Origin: Janthinobacterium psychrotolerans
GTDB taxonomy: Bacteria > Pseudomonadota > Gammaproteobacteria > Burkholderiales > Burkholderiaceae_D
Length of the DNA stretch: 53,580 bases
NCBI RefSeq assembly: GCF_001677885.1
Contig: NZ_LOCQ01000037.1
Span: forward strand, 1 to 53,580
Reading direction: 5' to 3'
The notes below the pieces were generated by a model. It ran no database searches, was not told the DNA's origin, and saw only the letters and a list, made by a program, of their open reading frames with translations. Numbering within the stretch: position 1 is the first letter of the stretch; the number at the start of each line of letters is the position of its first letter. The position numbers were made by a program, and so were the translations under genes. Shown in pieces: positions 8,489 through 18,074 of this stretch.

Positions 8489-9370
8489 TCAGGCGGCCAG
8501 TGCCGAGCGCACACTGCCGCCAGCGCCGGCCAACAATGCTTGTGCCTGGTCTGTGGTAATTTTTTTTAACAAGGCAACAATCGCCACCTTGACATGAAAC
8601 TGGCATTGCTCCAGCACGCTTTTCGCCTGCGCTTCGTCGGCGCCGGTAGCATGCATGGTCAGTTTGACGGCCCGCAAGATCAGCTTGGCGTTGGTCGGCT
8701 TCAAGTCTACCATCAAGTTTCCATAGGTTTTGTGCAAACCGACCATCAGCGCACTGGAAATGGTGTTGAGGGCGATTTTCTGCGCCGTACCCGCTTTCAA
8801 GCGTGTGCTGCCCGAGATCACTTCCGTGCCCGTGTCGAGCACGATGCCGCATTGCGCTTGCGTAGCCACCGGCGCATCGACGTTATTGGCAATGCCGACC
8901 GTCAACGCACCGGCCCCACGCGCGGCGCGCAAGGCGCCCAGCACATACGGCGTGGCGCCGGACGCGGCCAGCAGGAACACCACGTCATGGCCCTGAGGCA
9001 GCAAGGCCAGCAGGTCGGCCGCCCCCTGCGCCACATCGTCTTCCGCGCCTTCGACGGCGGTGAACATGGCGCCGGCACCGCCGGCAAGAATGGCCAGCGC
9101 GCGTTCTGGCGGCCAGGAAAAGGTGGGGTTCAGTTCCACGCTGTCGAGCACGCCCAGCCGGCCAGAAGTACCGGCGCCCACATACAACAACCGGCCACCG
9201 GCGGCGATGCGGGGGAGGGCGGCGTTGATGGCCGCCGTGATCTGCGGCGACGCCAGCCTTACGGCATCGACGGCCCGGAACTGGTCATCGACCAGGGCGG
9301 CGACCAATTGGTCGGTCGGGTACAGATCGAGTTGCGCATGCTGCGTGCTCGGGGTTTCAGTTTTTAACAT
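8489..9370 (-). CDS. murQ: N-acetylmuramic acid 6-phosphate etherase
   Basis: A 293-residue SIS-domain enzyme that removes the D-lactyl ether from MurNAc-6-phosphate to give GlcNAc-6-phosphate in the cytoplasm. The hallmark GTSGRLGVLDSVELNPTF (from residue 68) contains the catalytic glutamate (Glu79, equivalent to E. coli Glu83), and VEGAEDDVAQGAADL holds the second (Glu110). Length matches the family (about 300). It lies between the GntR regulator and the AmpG-like permease and is the diagnostic gene for reading this cluster as MurNAc salvage. No MurP PTS transporter or AnmK is in the window, so MurNAc-6-phosphate most likely comes from the BadF-type kinase three genes downstream. Confidence 0.96.
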   Translation of the reverse strand: MLKTETPSTQHAQLDLYPTDQLVAALVDDQFRAVDAVRLASPQITAAINAALPRIAAGGRLLYVGAGTSGRLGVLDSVELNPTFSWPPERALAILAGGAGAMFTAVEGAEDDVAQGAADLLALLPQGHDVVFLLAASGATPYVLGALRAARGAGALTVGIANNVDAPVATQAQCGIVLDTGTEVISGSTRLKAGTAQKIALNTISSALMVGLHKTYGNLMVDLKPTNAKLILRAVKLTMHATGADEAQAKSVLEQCQFHVKVAIVALLKKITTDQAQALLAGAGGSVRSALAA

Positions 9371-9466
9371 GACTCATGGACATGATTGACGATAAAACCA
9401 GTTTAATACCAACGAGCACAGCCAGCCATGAAAGGATGGCGAACAAGCATAACGGGAGCTTATGGG

Positions 9467-10207
9467 CTAAGGGGCGCGGCGCATCTCGGCGACGAAATCG
9501 TAATGGTCGCTGCGGCAATACGAATGCGTGAGTTCGACCGCCACACCCGATTCCAGGTAGGCCAGGCGGGTAATGAACAGCACGGCCTGGCCATCGGGCA
9601 CGCCCAGCTGCCCGGCCAGCACGCCGGTGGCGTTCATGGCGCGGATATGCTGCAGCGCGCGCACGGGCGACTTCCTGATCTGGGCCAGGTAGGCGTACAG
9701 CGAATCGCCCACGGCGGCCGGATCCGGCACCACGCTGAAGGGCAACACGCTGACCTCGTAGGCCATCACCACGTCGTCGGCCAGGCGCAGGCGCTCCAGA
9801 CGCGCCACCTTGGTATTTTGCGCCAGCCCCAGGCTCAGCTGTTCTTCGCTGCTGGCGATCACCACCTCGCGCTTGAGCCAGCGTGAACCGGCGCGATAGC
9901 CGCGTTGCTGCAATTGTTCCGAAAAGCTCGACAGGTTCGACAGCGGCTGCTCGATGCGCGGCGCGATATAGTTGCCCGAACCGCGGCGACGCACGACCAG
10001 GCCCTGCTCGACCAACTGGTCGATGGCCTTGCGCGCGGTGACCCGCGAAACGTCGAGCAATTCGGACAGCGTGCGTTCGGACGGCAGAGCCTGGTCTACC
10101 TGATAGCGGCCATTGCGTACGTCTTCGCTCAGCTTGCGGGCGATCTGCATATACAAAGGCGAATTGTCATTTAAATCGACCTTGAGTTCCATGCTGGTCT
10201 GGCTCAT
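9467..10207 (-). CDS. GntR-family regulator, HutC/UTRA subfamily (NagR-like)
   Basis: A 246-residue regulator. The N-terminal GntR winged helix occupies about residues 12-78 (LPSERTLSELLDVSRVTARK) and a UTRA ligand-binding domain about 95-235, the layout of NagR/YvoA/DasR, which sense phosphorylated amino sugars. The ATG at 10207 has AGGAG seven bases upstream, which decides the start against a longer frame. It is the first gene of the minus-strand salvage cluster, 96 bases before murQ, and is therefore likely its local repressor; GlcNAc-6-phosphate or MurNAc-6-phosphate is the plausible inducer. No convincing palindromic operator was recognised in the gaps around it. Confidence 0.9.
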   Translation of the reverse strand: MSQTSMELKVDLNDNSPLYMQIARKLSEDVRNGRYQVDQALPSERTLSELLDVSRVTARKAIDQLVEQGLVVRRRGSGNYIAPRIEQPLSNLSSFSEQLQQRGYRAGSRWLKREVVIASSEEQLSLGLAQNTKVARLERLRLADDVVMAYEVSVLPFSVVPDPAAVGDSLYAYLAQIRKSPVRALQHIRAMNATGVLAGQLGVPDGQAVLFITRLAYLESGVAVELTHSYCRSDHYDFVAEMRRAP

Positions 10208-10476
10208 TACCGTTCTCCTAATGCGCCTAGTGTAATGGCGATGGCGCTTGTGCATGGTGCGCCGCCCATGAATAAATGGAAAACAGGAATAAATAACGGT
10301 TATACGCTTTTTAAAACAGTGTTTTGCCGAATCCATGGCGATCAGCATGCTTCAATTTGGTGCATTCCTGTAAGTTATGGCCGCACCATGATGTTTCATT
10401 GGCCCGCCCGGTACGCACCCACTAAGCTCTCACCGAATGCGCCCATGCCATGGGAGCACCTACGCAGCGAGGCAGC

Positions 10477-11727
10477 ATGCAGCAACAACAAGTCATCATT
10501 ATCGGCGGCGGCGTCGTCGGCCTGACGTCGGCCTGGTGGCTGGCCGAGGCTGGCTACAAGGTCACTTTGCTGGAACGCAATGAACAGGTCGGCATTGCCG
10601 CCAGCTACCGCAATGGCGGCCAGCTCAGCTATCGCTATGTGGCGCCGCTGGCCGACGCCGGTGTGCCCCTGAAAGCGCTGCAATGGCTGTTGCAGAAAGA
10701 TGGTCCGCTGCGCTTCCGCCCGGAAGCGGACTGGCGCCAGTGGCGCTGGCTGGCCAGTTTTTTGCGCAACTGCAATGCGGCCAGCAATGCCCGCACCACC
10801 GCCAAGCTGCTGCAACTGGGCGAACTGAGCCGCGCCGGCATGGCGCAGCTGGAACCCACGGTGCCACCCGAGGCCTATGCCTGGCGCGATGCGGGCAAAC
10901 TGATCGTCTACCGTTCGCCCGATGTGTTCCAGCGCGCCGTGGCCCGCCCCGTATCGGAAGAAGCTCGCCTGGTACTGACGCCAGCACAGGCGGTGCAGCG
11001 CGAACCGGCGCTGGCTGCGCTGCAAGGCTCGCTGGCCGGCGCCATCTTTACCGAAGGCGAAGCGGTGGCCGACTGCCACGCGTTCTGCCTGGCGCTGGAA
11101 ACACGGCTGCGCCAGCATCCGAATTGCGCCCTGCTGCTCAAGGGCGACGCCCATCAGCTGATCGTGCGCAATGGCAAGGTGGCAGGCGTCGAGACCAGCC
11201 TGGGCCTGCTGGGGGCCGACCAGTATGTGCTGGCGGCCGGCATCCAGAGCCGCGACCTGGCCGCCACGGCCGGTATCTATCTGCCGCTGTATCCCTTGAA
11301 AGGCTACAGCCTGACGGCGCCGGTACGCGCACACGACCTGGCGCCCGAGATCAGCATTACCGACTTCGAGCGCAAGGTGCTGTACGCGCGGATCAAAAGT
11401 AGCTTGCGCGTGGCGGCCATGGTCGACATGGTGGGCGCCGATGCCAGCATCACGCCAGGCCGGATTGCGGGCCTCAAGCGGCTGGCGCGCGAGGCCATGC
11501 CGCAGGCGGCGGACTACGATCAGGCGACGGCCTGGGCCGGCTTGCGGCCCGCCACGCCGAACAGCGCGCCGCTGGTGGGCGCCAGCAAAGTTGCCAATCT
11601 ATGGTTGAACGTGGGCCATGGCCCGCTGGGCTTTACCTTTGCGGCCGGCACGGCGCGCATCCTGGCCGACCTGATGGCCGGCAAGGCGCCGCCGTTTGCG
11701 CTGGACTTTCTTCAGCCGCGCCGCTAG
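10477..11727 (+). CDS. dadA: D-amino acid dehydrogenase (FAD), DadA-like
   Basis: A 416-residue FAD-dependent oxidoreductase of the DAO family. The dinucleotide-binding loop VIIIGGGVVGLTSAWWLAEA starts at about residue 6 and ends with the acidic VTLLERN that binds the ribose of FAD; SYRNGGQLSYRY follows as in DadA. It would oxidise D-alanine and other D-amino acids to 2-oxo acids and pass electrons to the respiratory chain. The ATG at 10477 follows GAGG and gives the usual DadA length; an ATG nine codons upstream is also open. It is divergent from the GntR gene, and could consume the D-Ala released by the dipeptidase at the end of the salvage cluster. Confidence 0.85.
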   Translation: MQQQQVIIIGGGVVGLTSAWWLAEAGYKVTLLERNEQVGIAASYRNGGQLSYRYVAPLADAGVPLKALQWLLQKDGPLRFRPEADWRQWRWLASFLRNCNAASNARTTAKLLQLGELSRAGMAQLEPTVPPEAYAWRDAGKLIVYRSPDVFQRAVARPVSEEARLVLTPAQAVQREPALAALQGSLAGAIFTEGEAVADCHAFCLALETRLRQHPNCALLLKGDAHQLIVRNGKVAGVETSLGLLGADQYVLAAGIQSRDLAATAGIYLPLYPLKGYSLTAPVRAHDLAPEISITDFERKVLYARIKSSLRVAAMVDMVGADASITPGRIAGLKRLAREAMPQAADYDQATAWAGLRPATPNSAPLVGASKVANLWLNVGHGPLGFTFAAGTARILADLMAGKAPPFALDFLQPRR

Positions 11728-11790
11728 CCGTCACGCACCTGTCCCTTATGGCGGATAATTGCGGAACTTTCCGCTCTTGCCACCCATCGC

Positions 11791-12237
11791 ATGCCCAACT
11801 CGTCCCTTCCCACCGCCTGCCCCTGCGGCGGCGGCGCCTATGCCAGCTGCTGCGGCCCGTATATCGCCGGCAGCGCCCTGCCGCCGACGGCCGAAACCCT
11901 GATGCGCTCGCGCTACACGGCTTTCACCTTGCGCGACGAGCCGTATTTGCGCGCCACCTGGCACGCCAGCACGTGCCCGGCCGACGCCTTGTTTGCCGAA
12001 GAAGAAAAAGTCCAGTGGCTGGGACTTGAGGTAAAATCTGCTTTACGTTTACGTCAACGTAAAGCAGAATCTGCCGATCAAGCCGAAGAGAGCAACCGCG
12101 ACACCGTCGAATTCGTGGCCCGCTACAAGGTCAAGGGCCGCGCCCACCGCCTGCATGAAGTGAGCCGCTTCGTGCGCGAACCTGACACTGGCGGCACCGT
12201 GCGCTGGTTGTATCTCGACGGCAGTTTTCCCGAATAG
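11791..12237 (+). CDS. ychJ: YchJ-family protein (UPF0225), with inserted hairpin
   Basis: A 148-residue protein of the YchJ/UPF0225 family of unknown function. The N-terminal SEC-C-like metal motif CPCGGGAYASCC is followed by LMRSRYTAF, WHAST and WLGLEV, and the C-terminal half has FVARYKVKG and WLYLDG, all as in E. coli YchJ. Between WLGLEV and FVARY the protein is roughly eleven residues longer than E. coli YchJ as I recall it (KSALRLRQRKAESADQAEE region). That extra piece is encoded by a perfect palindrome described separately. It is downstream of dadA by 63 bases and 40 bases before liuB. Confidence 0.85.
   Translation: MPNSSLPTACPCGGGAYASCCGPYIAGSALPPTAETLMRSRYTAFTLRDEPYLRATWHASTCPADALFAEEEKVQWLGLEVKSALRLRQRKAESADQAEESNRDTVEFVARYKVKGRAHRLHEVSRFVREPDTGGTVRWLYLDGSFPE
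12037..12068. repeat. 13-bp palindrome (6-base loop) inside ychJ
   Basis: TCTGCTTTACGTT (12037-12049) and its exact complement AACGTAAAGCAGA (12056-12068) flank the loop TACGTC. The segment is AT-richer than the surrounding coding DNA and lies where the encoded protein appears to have an insertion relative to E. coli YchJ. It keeps the reading frame. It looks like a small palindromic insertion rather than a terminator, since it has no T-run and sits mid-gene. Confidence 0.85.
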
Positions 12238-12277
12238 CGCGACCCGAGAGACCGGGCGATAATAAAAAGGAACAGCA

Positions 12278-13900
12278 ATGCCGCACATCGAAAGCAAACT
12301 CAATCCGCGCAGCGACGATTTCAAGGCCAACGTGGCCGCCATGCAGGCCATCGTCGACGATTTGCGCGACAAGGTCGAAAAAATCGCGGCCGGTGGCGGC
12401 GAGGCGGCCGCCGCCAAGCACCTGGCGCGCGGCAAGCTGCTGCCGCGCGACCGGGTGCAGATGCTGCTCGATCCCGGCACGCCGTTTCTCGAGTTGTCGC
12501 AGATGGCGGCCTACGCCATGTACCAGGACGCCAATGGCTTTGACGCGGCGCCGGCCGCCGGCATCATCACCGGCATCGGCCGCGTCTCGGGCCAGGAATG
12601 CGTGATCGTCTGTAACGACGCCACCGTCAAGGGCGGCACGTATTACCCGATGACGGTGAAAAAACACTTGCGCGCCCAGGAAATCGCCGACCAGAACAAC
12701 CTGCCCTGCATCTACCTGGTCGACTCGGGCGGCGCCAACCTGCCCAACCAGGACGATGTGTTCCCGGACCGCGACCATTTCGGCCGCATCTTTTATAACC
12801 AGGCCAATCTGTCGGCCAAGGGCATCCCGCAGATCGCCGTGGTGATGGGTTCTTGCACGGCCGGCGGCGCCTATGTGCCGGCCATGAGCGACGAATCGAT
12901 CATCGTCAAGGAGCAGGGCACGATTTTCCTCGGCGGCCCGCCGCTGGTCAAAGCGGCGACCGGCGAAGTGGTGACGGCCGAAGACCTGGGCGGCGGCGAT
13001 GTGCATACGCGCTTGTCGGGCGTGGTCGACCATCTGGCGCAGAATGACCTGCACGCGCTGTCGCTGGCGCGCACCATCGTCTCGAATCTGAACCGCACGA
13101 AGCCGCAGCAGATGGCGCTGCGCGAGTCGATCGAACCGCACTATCCGCCGCAGGAACTGTATGGCGTGATCCCCGTCGACACGCGCAAACCGTTCGACGT
13201 GCGCGAAGTGATCGCCCGCATCGTCGACGCCAGCGATTTTGACGAGTTCAAGGCCCGCTACGGCACCACCCTGATCTGCGGCTTTGCGCATATCCACGGC
13301 ATGAAGGTCGGCATTATCGCCAACAACGGGATTCTGTTTTCCGAGTCGGCGCTGAAAGGCACGCACTTCATCGAACTGTGCTGCCAGCGCAAGATCCCGC
13401 TGGTGTTTTTGCAAAATATCACCGGCTTCATGGTCGGGCGCAAATACGAAAACGAGGGCATCGCCCGCAACGGCGCCAAGATGGTCACCGCCGTGGCGAC
13501 GGCCGCCGTGCCGAAGTTCACCGTGATTATCGGCGGCAGTTTCGGCGCCGGCAATTACGGCATGTGCGGCCGCGCGTTTTCGCCGCGCTTCATGTGGATG
13601 TGGCCCAACGCGCGCATTTCCGTGATGGGCGGCGACCAGGCCGCGTCGGTGCTGGCAACCGTCAAGCGCGACGGCATCGAAGGCAAGGGCGGCGCCTGGA
13701 GCGCGGACGAGGAAGCGGCCTTCAAGCAGCCGATCAAGGATCAGTACGAACACCAGGGCCACCCGTATTACGCCACCGCGCGCCTGTGGGACGATGGCGT
13801 GATCGATCCGGCCGACACGCGCATGGTGCTGGGCCTGGGCCTGTCGGCGGCGCTCAACGCGGAAATCCCCGAGACGAAGTTCGGTGTATTCCGCATGTAA
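12278..13900 (+). CDS. liuB: Methylcrotonoyl-CoA carboxylase, carboxyltransferase (beta) subunit
   Basis: A 540-residue carboxyltransferase of the acyl-CoA carboxylase beta family. It carries out the second half of 3-methylcrotonyl-CoA carboxylation in leucine and isovalerate catabolism, together with the biotinylated subunit encoded at 19277. Visible family landmarks include [48 protein letters not shown], and [15 protein letters not shown], which specify the methylcrotonyl/geranyl-CoA branch. AAAAAGGAACAGC precedes the ATG. It is the first liu gene in the window; isovaleryl-CoA dehydrogenase (liuA), normally just upstream, is not present here. Fifteen bases separate it from liuC. Confidence 0.95.
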   Translation: MPHIESKLNPRSDDFKANVAAMQAIVDDLRDKVEKIAAGGGEAAAAKHLARGKLLPRDRVQMLLDPGTPFLELSQMAAYAMYQDANGFDAAPAAGIITGIGRVSGQECVIVCNDATVKGGTYYPMTVKKHLRAQEIADQNNLPCIYLVDSGGANLPNQDDVFPDRDHFGRIFYNQANLSAKGIPQIAVVMGSCTAGGAYVPAMSDESIIVKEQGTIFLGGPPLVKAATGEVVTAEDLGGGDVHTRLSGVVDHLAQNDLHALSLARTIVSNLNRTKPQQMALRESIEPHYPPQELYGVIPVDTRKPFDVREVIARIVDASDFDEFKARYGTTLICGFAHIHGMKVGIIANNGILFSESALKGTHFIELCCQRKIPLVFLQNITGFMVGRKYENEGIARNGAKMVTAVATAAVPKFTVIIGGSFGAGNYGMCGRAFSPRFMWMWPNARISVMGGDQAASVLATVKRDGIEGKGGAWSADEEAAFKQPIKDQYEHQGHPYYATARLWDDGVIDPADTRMVLGLGLSAALNAEIPETKFGVFRM

Positions 13901-13915
13901 GGGAAGGAAAAGACC

Positions 13916-14704
13916 ATGGAATTTGAAACCCTGAAACTGGTCATCGAAGGCAATGTCGCCACCGTGACCCTGAACCGTCCCGAGGTGCGCAACGCCTTCA
14001 ACGAGACGACGATCGCCGAACTGGCGCGCGCCTTCGAGGGCCTGGGCCGCAGCGACATGGTGCGCGCCATCGTGCTGGCCGCCAATGGCGCGGCCTTTTG
14101 CGCCGGCGCGGACCTGCACTGGATGAAGAAGATGGCCGGCTACACGCACGCCGAAAACCAGGCCGACGCGCTGCAGCTGGCGCAGATGCTGCGTACGATT
14201 TATATGTGTCCCAAGCCCGTGGTGGCCAAGGTCCAGGGCGACTGTTATGCCGGCGGCATGGGCCTGGTGGCCGCATGCGATATCATCCTGGCTGCGGAAG
14301 ACGTGCAATTCTGCCTGAGCGAAGTGCGGCTGGGCCTGATCCCGGCCACCATTTCACCGTATGTCATCAAGGCCATGGGCGAACAGGCGGCGCGCCGCTA
14401 CTTTATCTCCGCCGAGCGATTCTCCGCCCGCGAAGCGCTGCGCATCGGCTTTGCCCACGAGGTAGTCGAGGCGAGCGCACTGGACGCGAAAACCGCGGAA
14501 GTGCTGAAAGCACTGACGGGCAACAGCCCGCACGCGGTGGCGCAGGCGAAAATACTGGTGCGCGAAATCGCCGGCCAACCGGTCGACGACGCACTGCTGG
14601 AACACACCGCCGAACGCATCGCGCAGATCCGCGCCTCGGAACAGGGGCGCGAAGGCGTGCAGGCGTTCCTGGACAAGCGCAAGCCGGGTTGGCTCATGGG
14701 TTAG
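13916..14704 (+). CDS. liuC: Methylglutaconyl-CoA hydratase (enoyl-CoA hydratase family)
   Basis: A 262-residue crotonase-fold enzyme. LNRPEVRNAFNE, the oxyanion-hole segment AAFCAGADLHWMKKMAGY and QGDCYAGGMGLVAACDI are typical of the family, and the ADLHWMK form is characteristic of LiuC/AUH-type methylglutaconyl-CoA hydratases. It would hydrate 3-methylglutaconyl-CoA to HMG-CoA, the step between the carboxylase and the HMG-CoA lyase encoded at 22232. It follows liuB closely, with GGAAGGAAAAG as ribosome binding site, and is followed 31 bases later by bioA. Confidence 0.92.
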   Translation: MEFETLKLVIEGNVATVTLNRPEVRNAFNETTIAELARAFEGLGRSDMVRAIVLAANGAAFCAGADLHWMKKMAGYTHAENQADALQLAQMLRTIYMCPKPVVAKVQGDCYAGGMGLVAACDIILAAEDVQFCLSEVRLGLIPATISPYVIKAMGEQAARRYFISAERFSAREALRIGFAHEVVEASALDAKTAEVLKALTGNSPHAVAQAKILVREIAGQPVDDALLEHTAERIAQIRASEQGREGVQAFLDKRKPGWLMG

Positions 14705-14735
14705 CGCATGGACTAAGAATATCAATGGAGCAGTT

Positions 14736-16064
14736 TTGAAATCAGAAAAACAATCGGCATGGGTGGAACGCAGCCTGCGCAGCGTGTGGCATCCGTGCAC
14801 GCAGATGCAGCATCATGAAAGTGTGCCTCTCATCCCGGTCAGCCATGGCCGCGGCGCCTGGCTGTACGACCACGACGGCCGGCGCTACCTGGACGCCATC
14901 AGTTCCTGGTGGGTGAACCTGTTCGGCCATGCCAACCCGCGCATCAATGCGGCACTGAAGGATCAGCTGGACCGGCTGGAGCACGCCATGCTGGCCGGCT
15001 TTACGCACGAACCGGTGATCGAGCTGTCGGAGCAACTGTCGGCCCTGACCGGCGGCGTGCTCGGTCACAGCTTCTATGCGTCCGATGGCGCCTCGGCGGT
15101 GGAAATCGCCCTGAAAATGAGTTTTCATGCCTGGCGCAACAGCGGCAAAAGTGAAAAACAGGAATTCGTCTGTTTGAAGGGCAGCTACCACGGCGAGACC
15201 ATCGGCGCGCTGGCCGTGACCGACGTGGCACTGTTCAAGGACGCCTACGGCCCTCTGCTGCGCGCCACGCAGACGGTGATGTCGCCGGACTTCCGCCAGG
15301 CTGGCGAGGGCGAAACGGCGCAGGACATTGCGCGCCGCGCGGCGGCCGAAGTCGAGCTGCTGTTCCAGCAAAAAGCCGACAAGATCGCCGCCATCATCAT
15401 CGAGCCTCTGGTGCAGTGCGCGACCGGCATGGCCATGCACGATCCGCTATATCTATCCTTGGTGCGCGCCCTGTGCGACCGCTATCAAGTCCATTTGATA
15501 CTCGATGAAATCGCGGTCGGCTGCGGGCGTACCGGCACCTTTTTCGCCTGCGAGCAGGCCGGCGTGTGGCCCGACTTCGTGTGCCTGTCGAAAGGCATCA
15601 GCGGCGGCTACCTGCCGCTCTCCCTGGTGATGACGCGCGAAGAGATCTACCAGGCCTTCTACAGCACCGACGTGCGCCGCGGCTTTCTGCATTCGCATTC
15701 GTACACAGGCAACCCGCTGGCCTGCCGCGCCGCGCTGGCAACGCTGGCCATTTTTGAAGAAGACGAGGTGCTGGCCGCCAACCGCGTGCGTGCCGCGAAG
15801 ATCACGCAGGCACTCATGCCGCTGGCGCAGCATGCAAAAGTAAAGCACTTCAGGCAGCAGGGCATGATCTGGGCGTTTGACGCGGTCGACGCGGCGCCCG
15901 ATTTTTCGCGCCGCTTTTTCAGCACGGCGCTCGAGCATGAACTCCTGATGCGCCCCATCGGCTCCACCGTCTACCTGATGCCGCCATATATCCTCGACGA
16001 CGAGCAGATCGACGGCCTGGGCAAGCAGATGCTGGCCGTGTTCAACCAGGTAATGGGGACTTGA
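14736..16064 (+). CDS. bioA: Adenosylmethionine-8-amino-7-oxononanoate aminotransferase
   Basis: A 442-residue class-III PLP aminotransferase that converts KAPA to DAPA with S-adenosylmethionine as amino donor in biotin synthesis. WHPCTQM near the N-terminus, [35 protein letters not shown], and [17 protein letters not shown] with the PLP lysine are typical of BioA. The start is a TTG at 14736 with GGAG five bases upstream; the first downstream ATG in frame would delete nothing essential but lies further from a ribosome binding site. It is the first of four bio genes that sit inside the leucine-degradation genes, and only one base separates it from bioF. Confidence 0.95.
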   Translation: MKSEKQSAWVERSLRSVWHPCTQMQHHESVPLIPVSHGRGAWLYDHDGRRYLDAISSWWVNLFGHANPRINAALKDQLDRLEHAMLAGFTHEPVIELSEQLSALTGGVLGHSFYASDGASAVEIALKMSFHAWRNSGKSEKQEFVCLKGSYHGETIGALAVTDVALFKDAYGPLLRATQTVMSPDFRQAGEGETAQDIARRAAAEVELLFQQKADKIAAIIIEPLVQCATGMAMHDPLYLSLVRALCDRYQVHLILDEIAVGCGRTGTFFACEQAGVWPDFVCLSKGISGGYLPLSLVMTREEIYQAFYSTDVRRGFLHSHSYTGNPLACRAALATLAIFEEDEVLAANRVRAAKITQALMPLAQHAKVKHFRQQGMIWAFDAVDAAPDFSRRFFSTALEHELLMRPIGSTVYLMPPYILDDEQIDGLGKQMLAVFNQVMGT

Positions 16065-16065
16065 G

Positions 16066-17265
16066 ATGGAACTGATCACACGCTTGCAACAGCAGTTGCA
16101 GACACTGGAAGAGCGCAGCCTGATACGCCGGCGCCGCACGGTCGATACACCGTGCGCGCCGCGCATCACGGTCGATGGCCGCACAATGCTGGCCTTTTGC
16201 AGCAATGACTACCTGGGCCTGGCCTCGCATCCGCACATCGTCGCGGCGCTCAAGGAAGGCGCCGGCCTGTATGGCGCCGGCAGCGGCGCTTCGCACCTGA
16301 TCAGTGGCCACAGCCGCGCCCATGCGCTGCTGGAAGAACGGCTGGCCGCCTTCGTCGGCGTGAATCTGGAGTCGGCGCGCGCGCTGTATTTTTGCACCGG
16401 CTATATGGCCAACCTGGCCGTGCTGACCGGCCTGGCGGTGGGCGACAGGGACACCGAGATTTTTTCGGAGGCGCTCAATCACGCCTCGCTGATCGACGGC
16501 ACCCGCCTGGCGCGCGTCACCACGCGCGTCTATCCGCACGCCGATCTTGATGCGCTGGCGGCACTGCTGGCGGCCAGCCGTGCGGCGACAAAAATCGTCG
16601 TCACCGACAGCGTCTTCAGCATGGATGGCGATATGGCGCCGCTGCCCGAATTGCTGGCCCTGTGCGAACAACACGGCGCCTGGCTGGTGGTCGACGATGC
16701 GCACGGCTTTGGCGCCCTGGGTGACAACGGCCGCGGCGCGCTCGAACATTTCGGCCTGCATTCACCCAACCTGGTATATGTGGGTACCCTGGGCAAGTCG
16801 GCCGGCGTCGGCGGCGCCTTTGTTTGCGCGCACGACGCCGTGATCGAAACACTGATCCAGAAGGCGCGGCCATATATCTTTACCACCGCCGCGCCGCCGG
16901 CGATGGCCCATGCGCTGCTGGCCAGCCTGGACATCATCGCCGGCGACGAAGGCCGGCAGCGCCGCGCGCATTTGCAGGCGCTGGTGGCACAATGGAACGC
17001 CGGCCTGCAGCTGCGGCACTGGCAGCCGCTGGCGTCGACCACCGCGATCCAGCCGGTGATCATCGGCGAGAACGCCGCCATGATGGACATCGCGGCCTGC
17101 CTGTACCAGCAGGGCCTGTGGGTCGGCGCGATCCGCCCACCGACCGTGCCGGTGGGCACCGCGCGCCTGCGCGTGACGCTGTCGGCCGGCCACACCGTGC
17201 AAGAGGTCGAACAATTGATCAACGCAGTCAATCACCTGGAAAGGACGCGCCATGAGCTTGAATGA
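16066..17265 (+). CDS. bioF: 8-amino-7-oxononanoate synthase
   Basis: A 399-residue alpha-oxoamine synthase that condenses pimeloyl-ACP (or CoA) with L-alanine to give KAPA. Landmarks are [63 protein letters not shown] and [15 protein letters not shown], the last holding the PLP lysine. A ribosome binding site is weak, consistent with translational coupling to bioA, whose stop codon is one base before the ATG. The 3' end overlaps bioD by 14 bases. Confidence 0.96.
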   Translation: MELITRLQQQLQTLEERSLIRRRRTVDTPCAPRITVDGRTMLAFCSNDYLGLASHPHIVAALKEGAGLYGAGSGASHLISGHSRAHALLEERLAAFVGVNLESARALYFCTGYMANLAVLTGLAVGDRDTEIFSEALNHASLIDGTRLARVTTRVYPHADLDALAALLAASRAATKIVVTDSVFSMDGDMAPLPELLALCEQHGAWLVVDDAHGFGALGDNGRGALEHFGLHSPNLVYVGTLGKSAGVGGAFVCAHDAVIETLIQKARPYIFTTAAPPAMAHALLASLDIIAGDEGRQRRAHLQALVAQWNAGLQLRHWQPLASTTAIQPVIIGENAAMMDIAACLYQQGLWVGAIRPPTVPVGTARLRVTLSAGHTVQEVEQLINAVNHLERTRHELE

Positions 17266-18049
17266 TCCTGTGGTCGTGGGCACGGCCGACGTCAACGAAG
17301 TGGAGCCGGCCGTGGAGCCTGTGCCGGTGGTAGCCGCACTGCCGTCGCGCTTTGCCTGCTTTGTCACCGGCACCGACACGGAAATCGGCAAGACCCTGAC
17401 CTCGTCGGCGCTGCTGCACGCGCTGGTACAGCGCGGCGTGCGCGCCTGCGGCATGAAACCGGTGGCCGCCGGCGCCGAGTTGCGCGATGGCGAACTGCAT
17501 AACGAGGACGCCGACAGCCTGAAAGCCGCAGGCAACGTCACACTGCTGCCCAATCTCACCACGCCCTATATGTTCAGGGAGCCTGCCGCGCCGCATATCG
17601 CCGCCGCGCTCGAAGGCGTGACCATCGACCCGGTGCCGATTTTGGCGGCCTACCTGGAAGTGGCGGCCGCCTCGGATGCGGTGGTGGTGGAAGGCGTAGG
17701 CGGCTTTCGCGTGCCGCTGTCCGCCACGTTTGACACGGCCGACCTGGCGCAACAGCTGGACCTGCCGGTGATTTTGGTGGTCGGCATGCGCCTGGGCTGC
17801 ATCAACCAGGCCTTGCTGACGCTTGAAGCGATAGCAGCACGCGGACTCACCGTGATCGGCTGGGTCGCCAATACCCTCGAAGTGGAAATGCGCTTTATCG
17901 ACGAAAATATCGATGCGCTGATCGAACGCATCCCCGCGCCGCTGCTGGGCAAGGTGCCGCGCATGGCGCAGCCGAGCGCCGCGGAGGCGGCGTCGTATCT
18001 CGATTTTGGCGGCCTGCCGAACTGGCCGCTGCAGCAACCCAACAATTGA
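17252..18049 (+). CDS. bioD: Dethiobiotin synthetase
   Basis: A 265-residue ATP-dependent synthetase that closes the ureido ring of dethiobiotin from DAPA and CO2. The P-loop [19 protein letters not shown] begins near residue 31, and [16 protein letters not shown] and [14 protein letters not shown] follow as in BioD. The protein carries an acidic, low-complexity N-terminal extension of about 30 residues before the P-loop strand that most family members lack. The ATG overlaps the end of bioF and has GGAAAGGA upstream. A start further in would remove the extension, but no better ribosome site is visible there. Confidence 0.94.
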   Translation: MSLNDPVVVGTADVNEVEPAVEPVPVVAALPSRFACFVTGTDTEIGKTLTSSALLHALVQRGVRACGMKPVAAGAELRDGELHNEDADSLKAAGNVTLLPNLTTPYMFREPAAPHIAAALEGVTIDPVPILAAYLEVAAASDAVVVEGVGGFRVPLSATFDTADLAQQLDLPVILVVGMRLGCINQALLTLEAIAARGLTVIGWVANTLEVEMRFIDENIDALIERIPAPLLGKVPRMAQPSAAEAASYLDFGGLPNWPLQQPNN

Positions 18050-18074
18050 AGTCACTGAAAACCAAGGAATCACG

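Noticed and set aside
9371..9466. NagR/DasR operator between murQ and the GntR gene
   Set aside because: TGGTATTAAACTGGT has two direct TGGT halves but is not the inverted repeat expected for this regulator family.
12037..12068. Intrinsic terminator in ychJ
   Set aside because: The hairpin lacks a T-run and sits inside an intact reading frame with family sequence continuing on both sides.
12131..14308. 725-codon minus-strand frame opposite liuB and liuC
   Set aside because: Antisense shadow of two well-recognised genes; low-complexity His/Arg/Gln composition.
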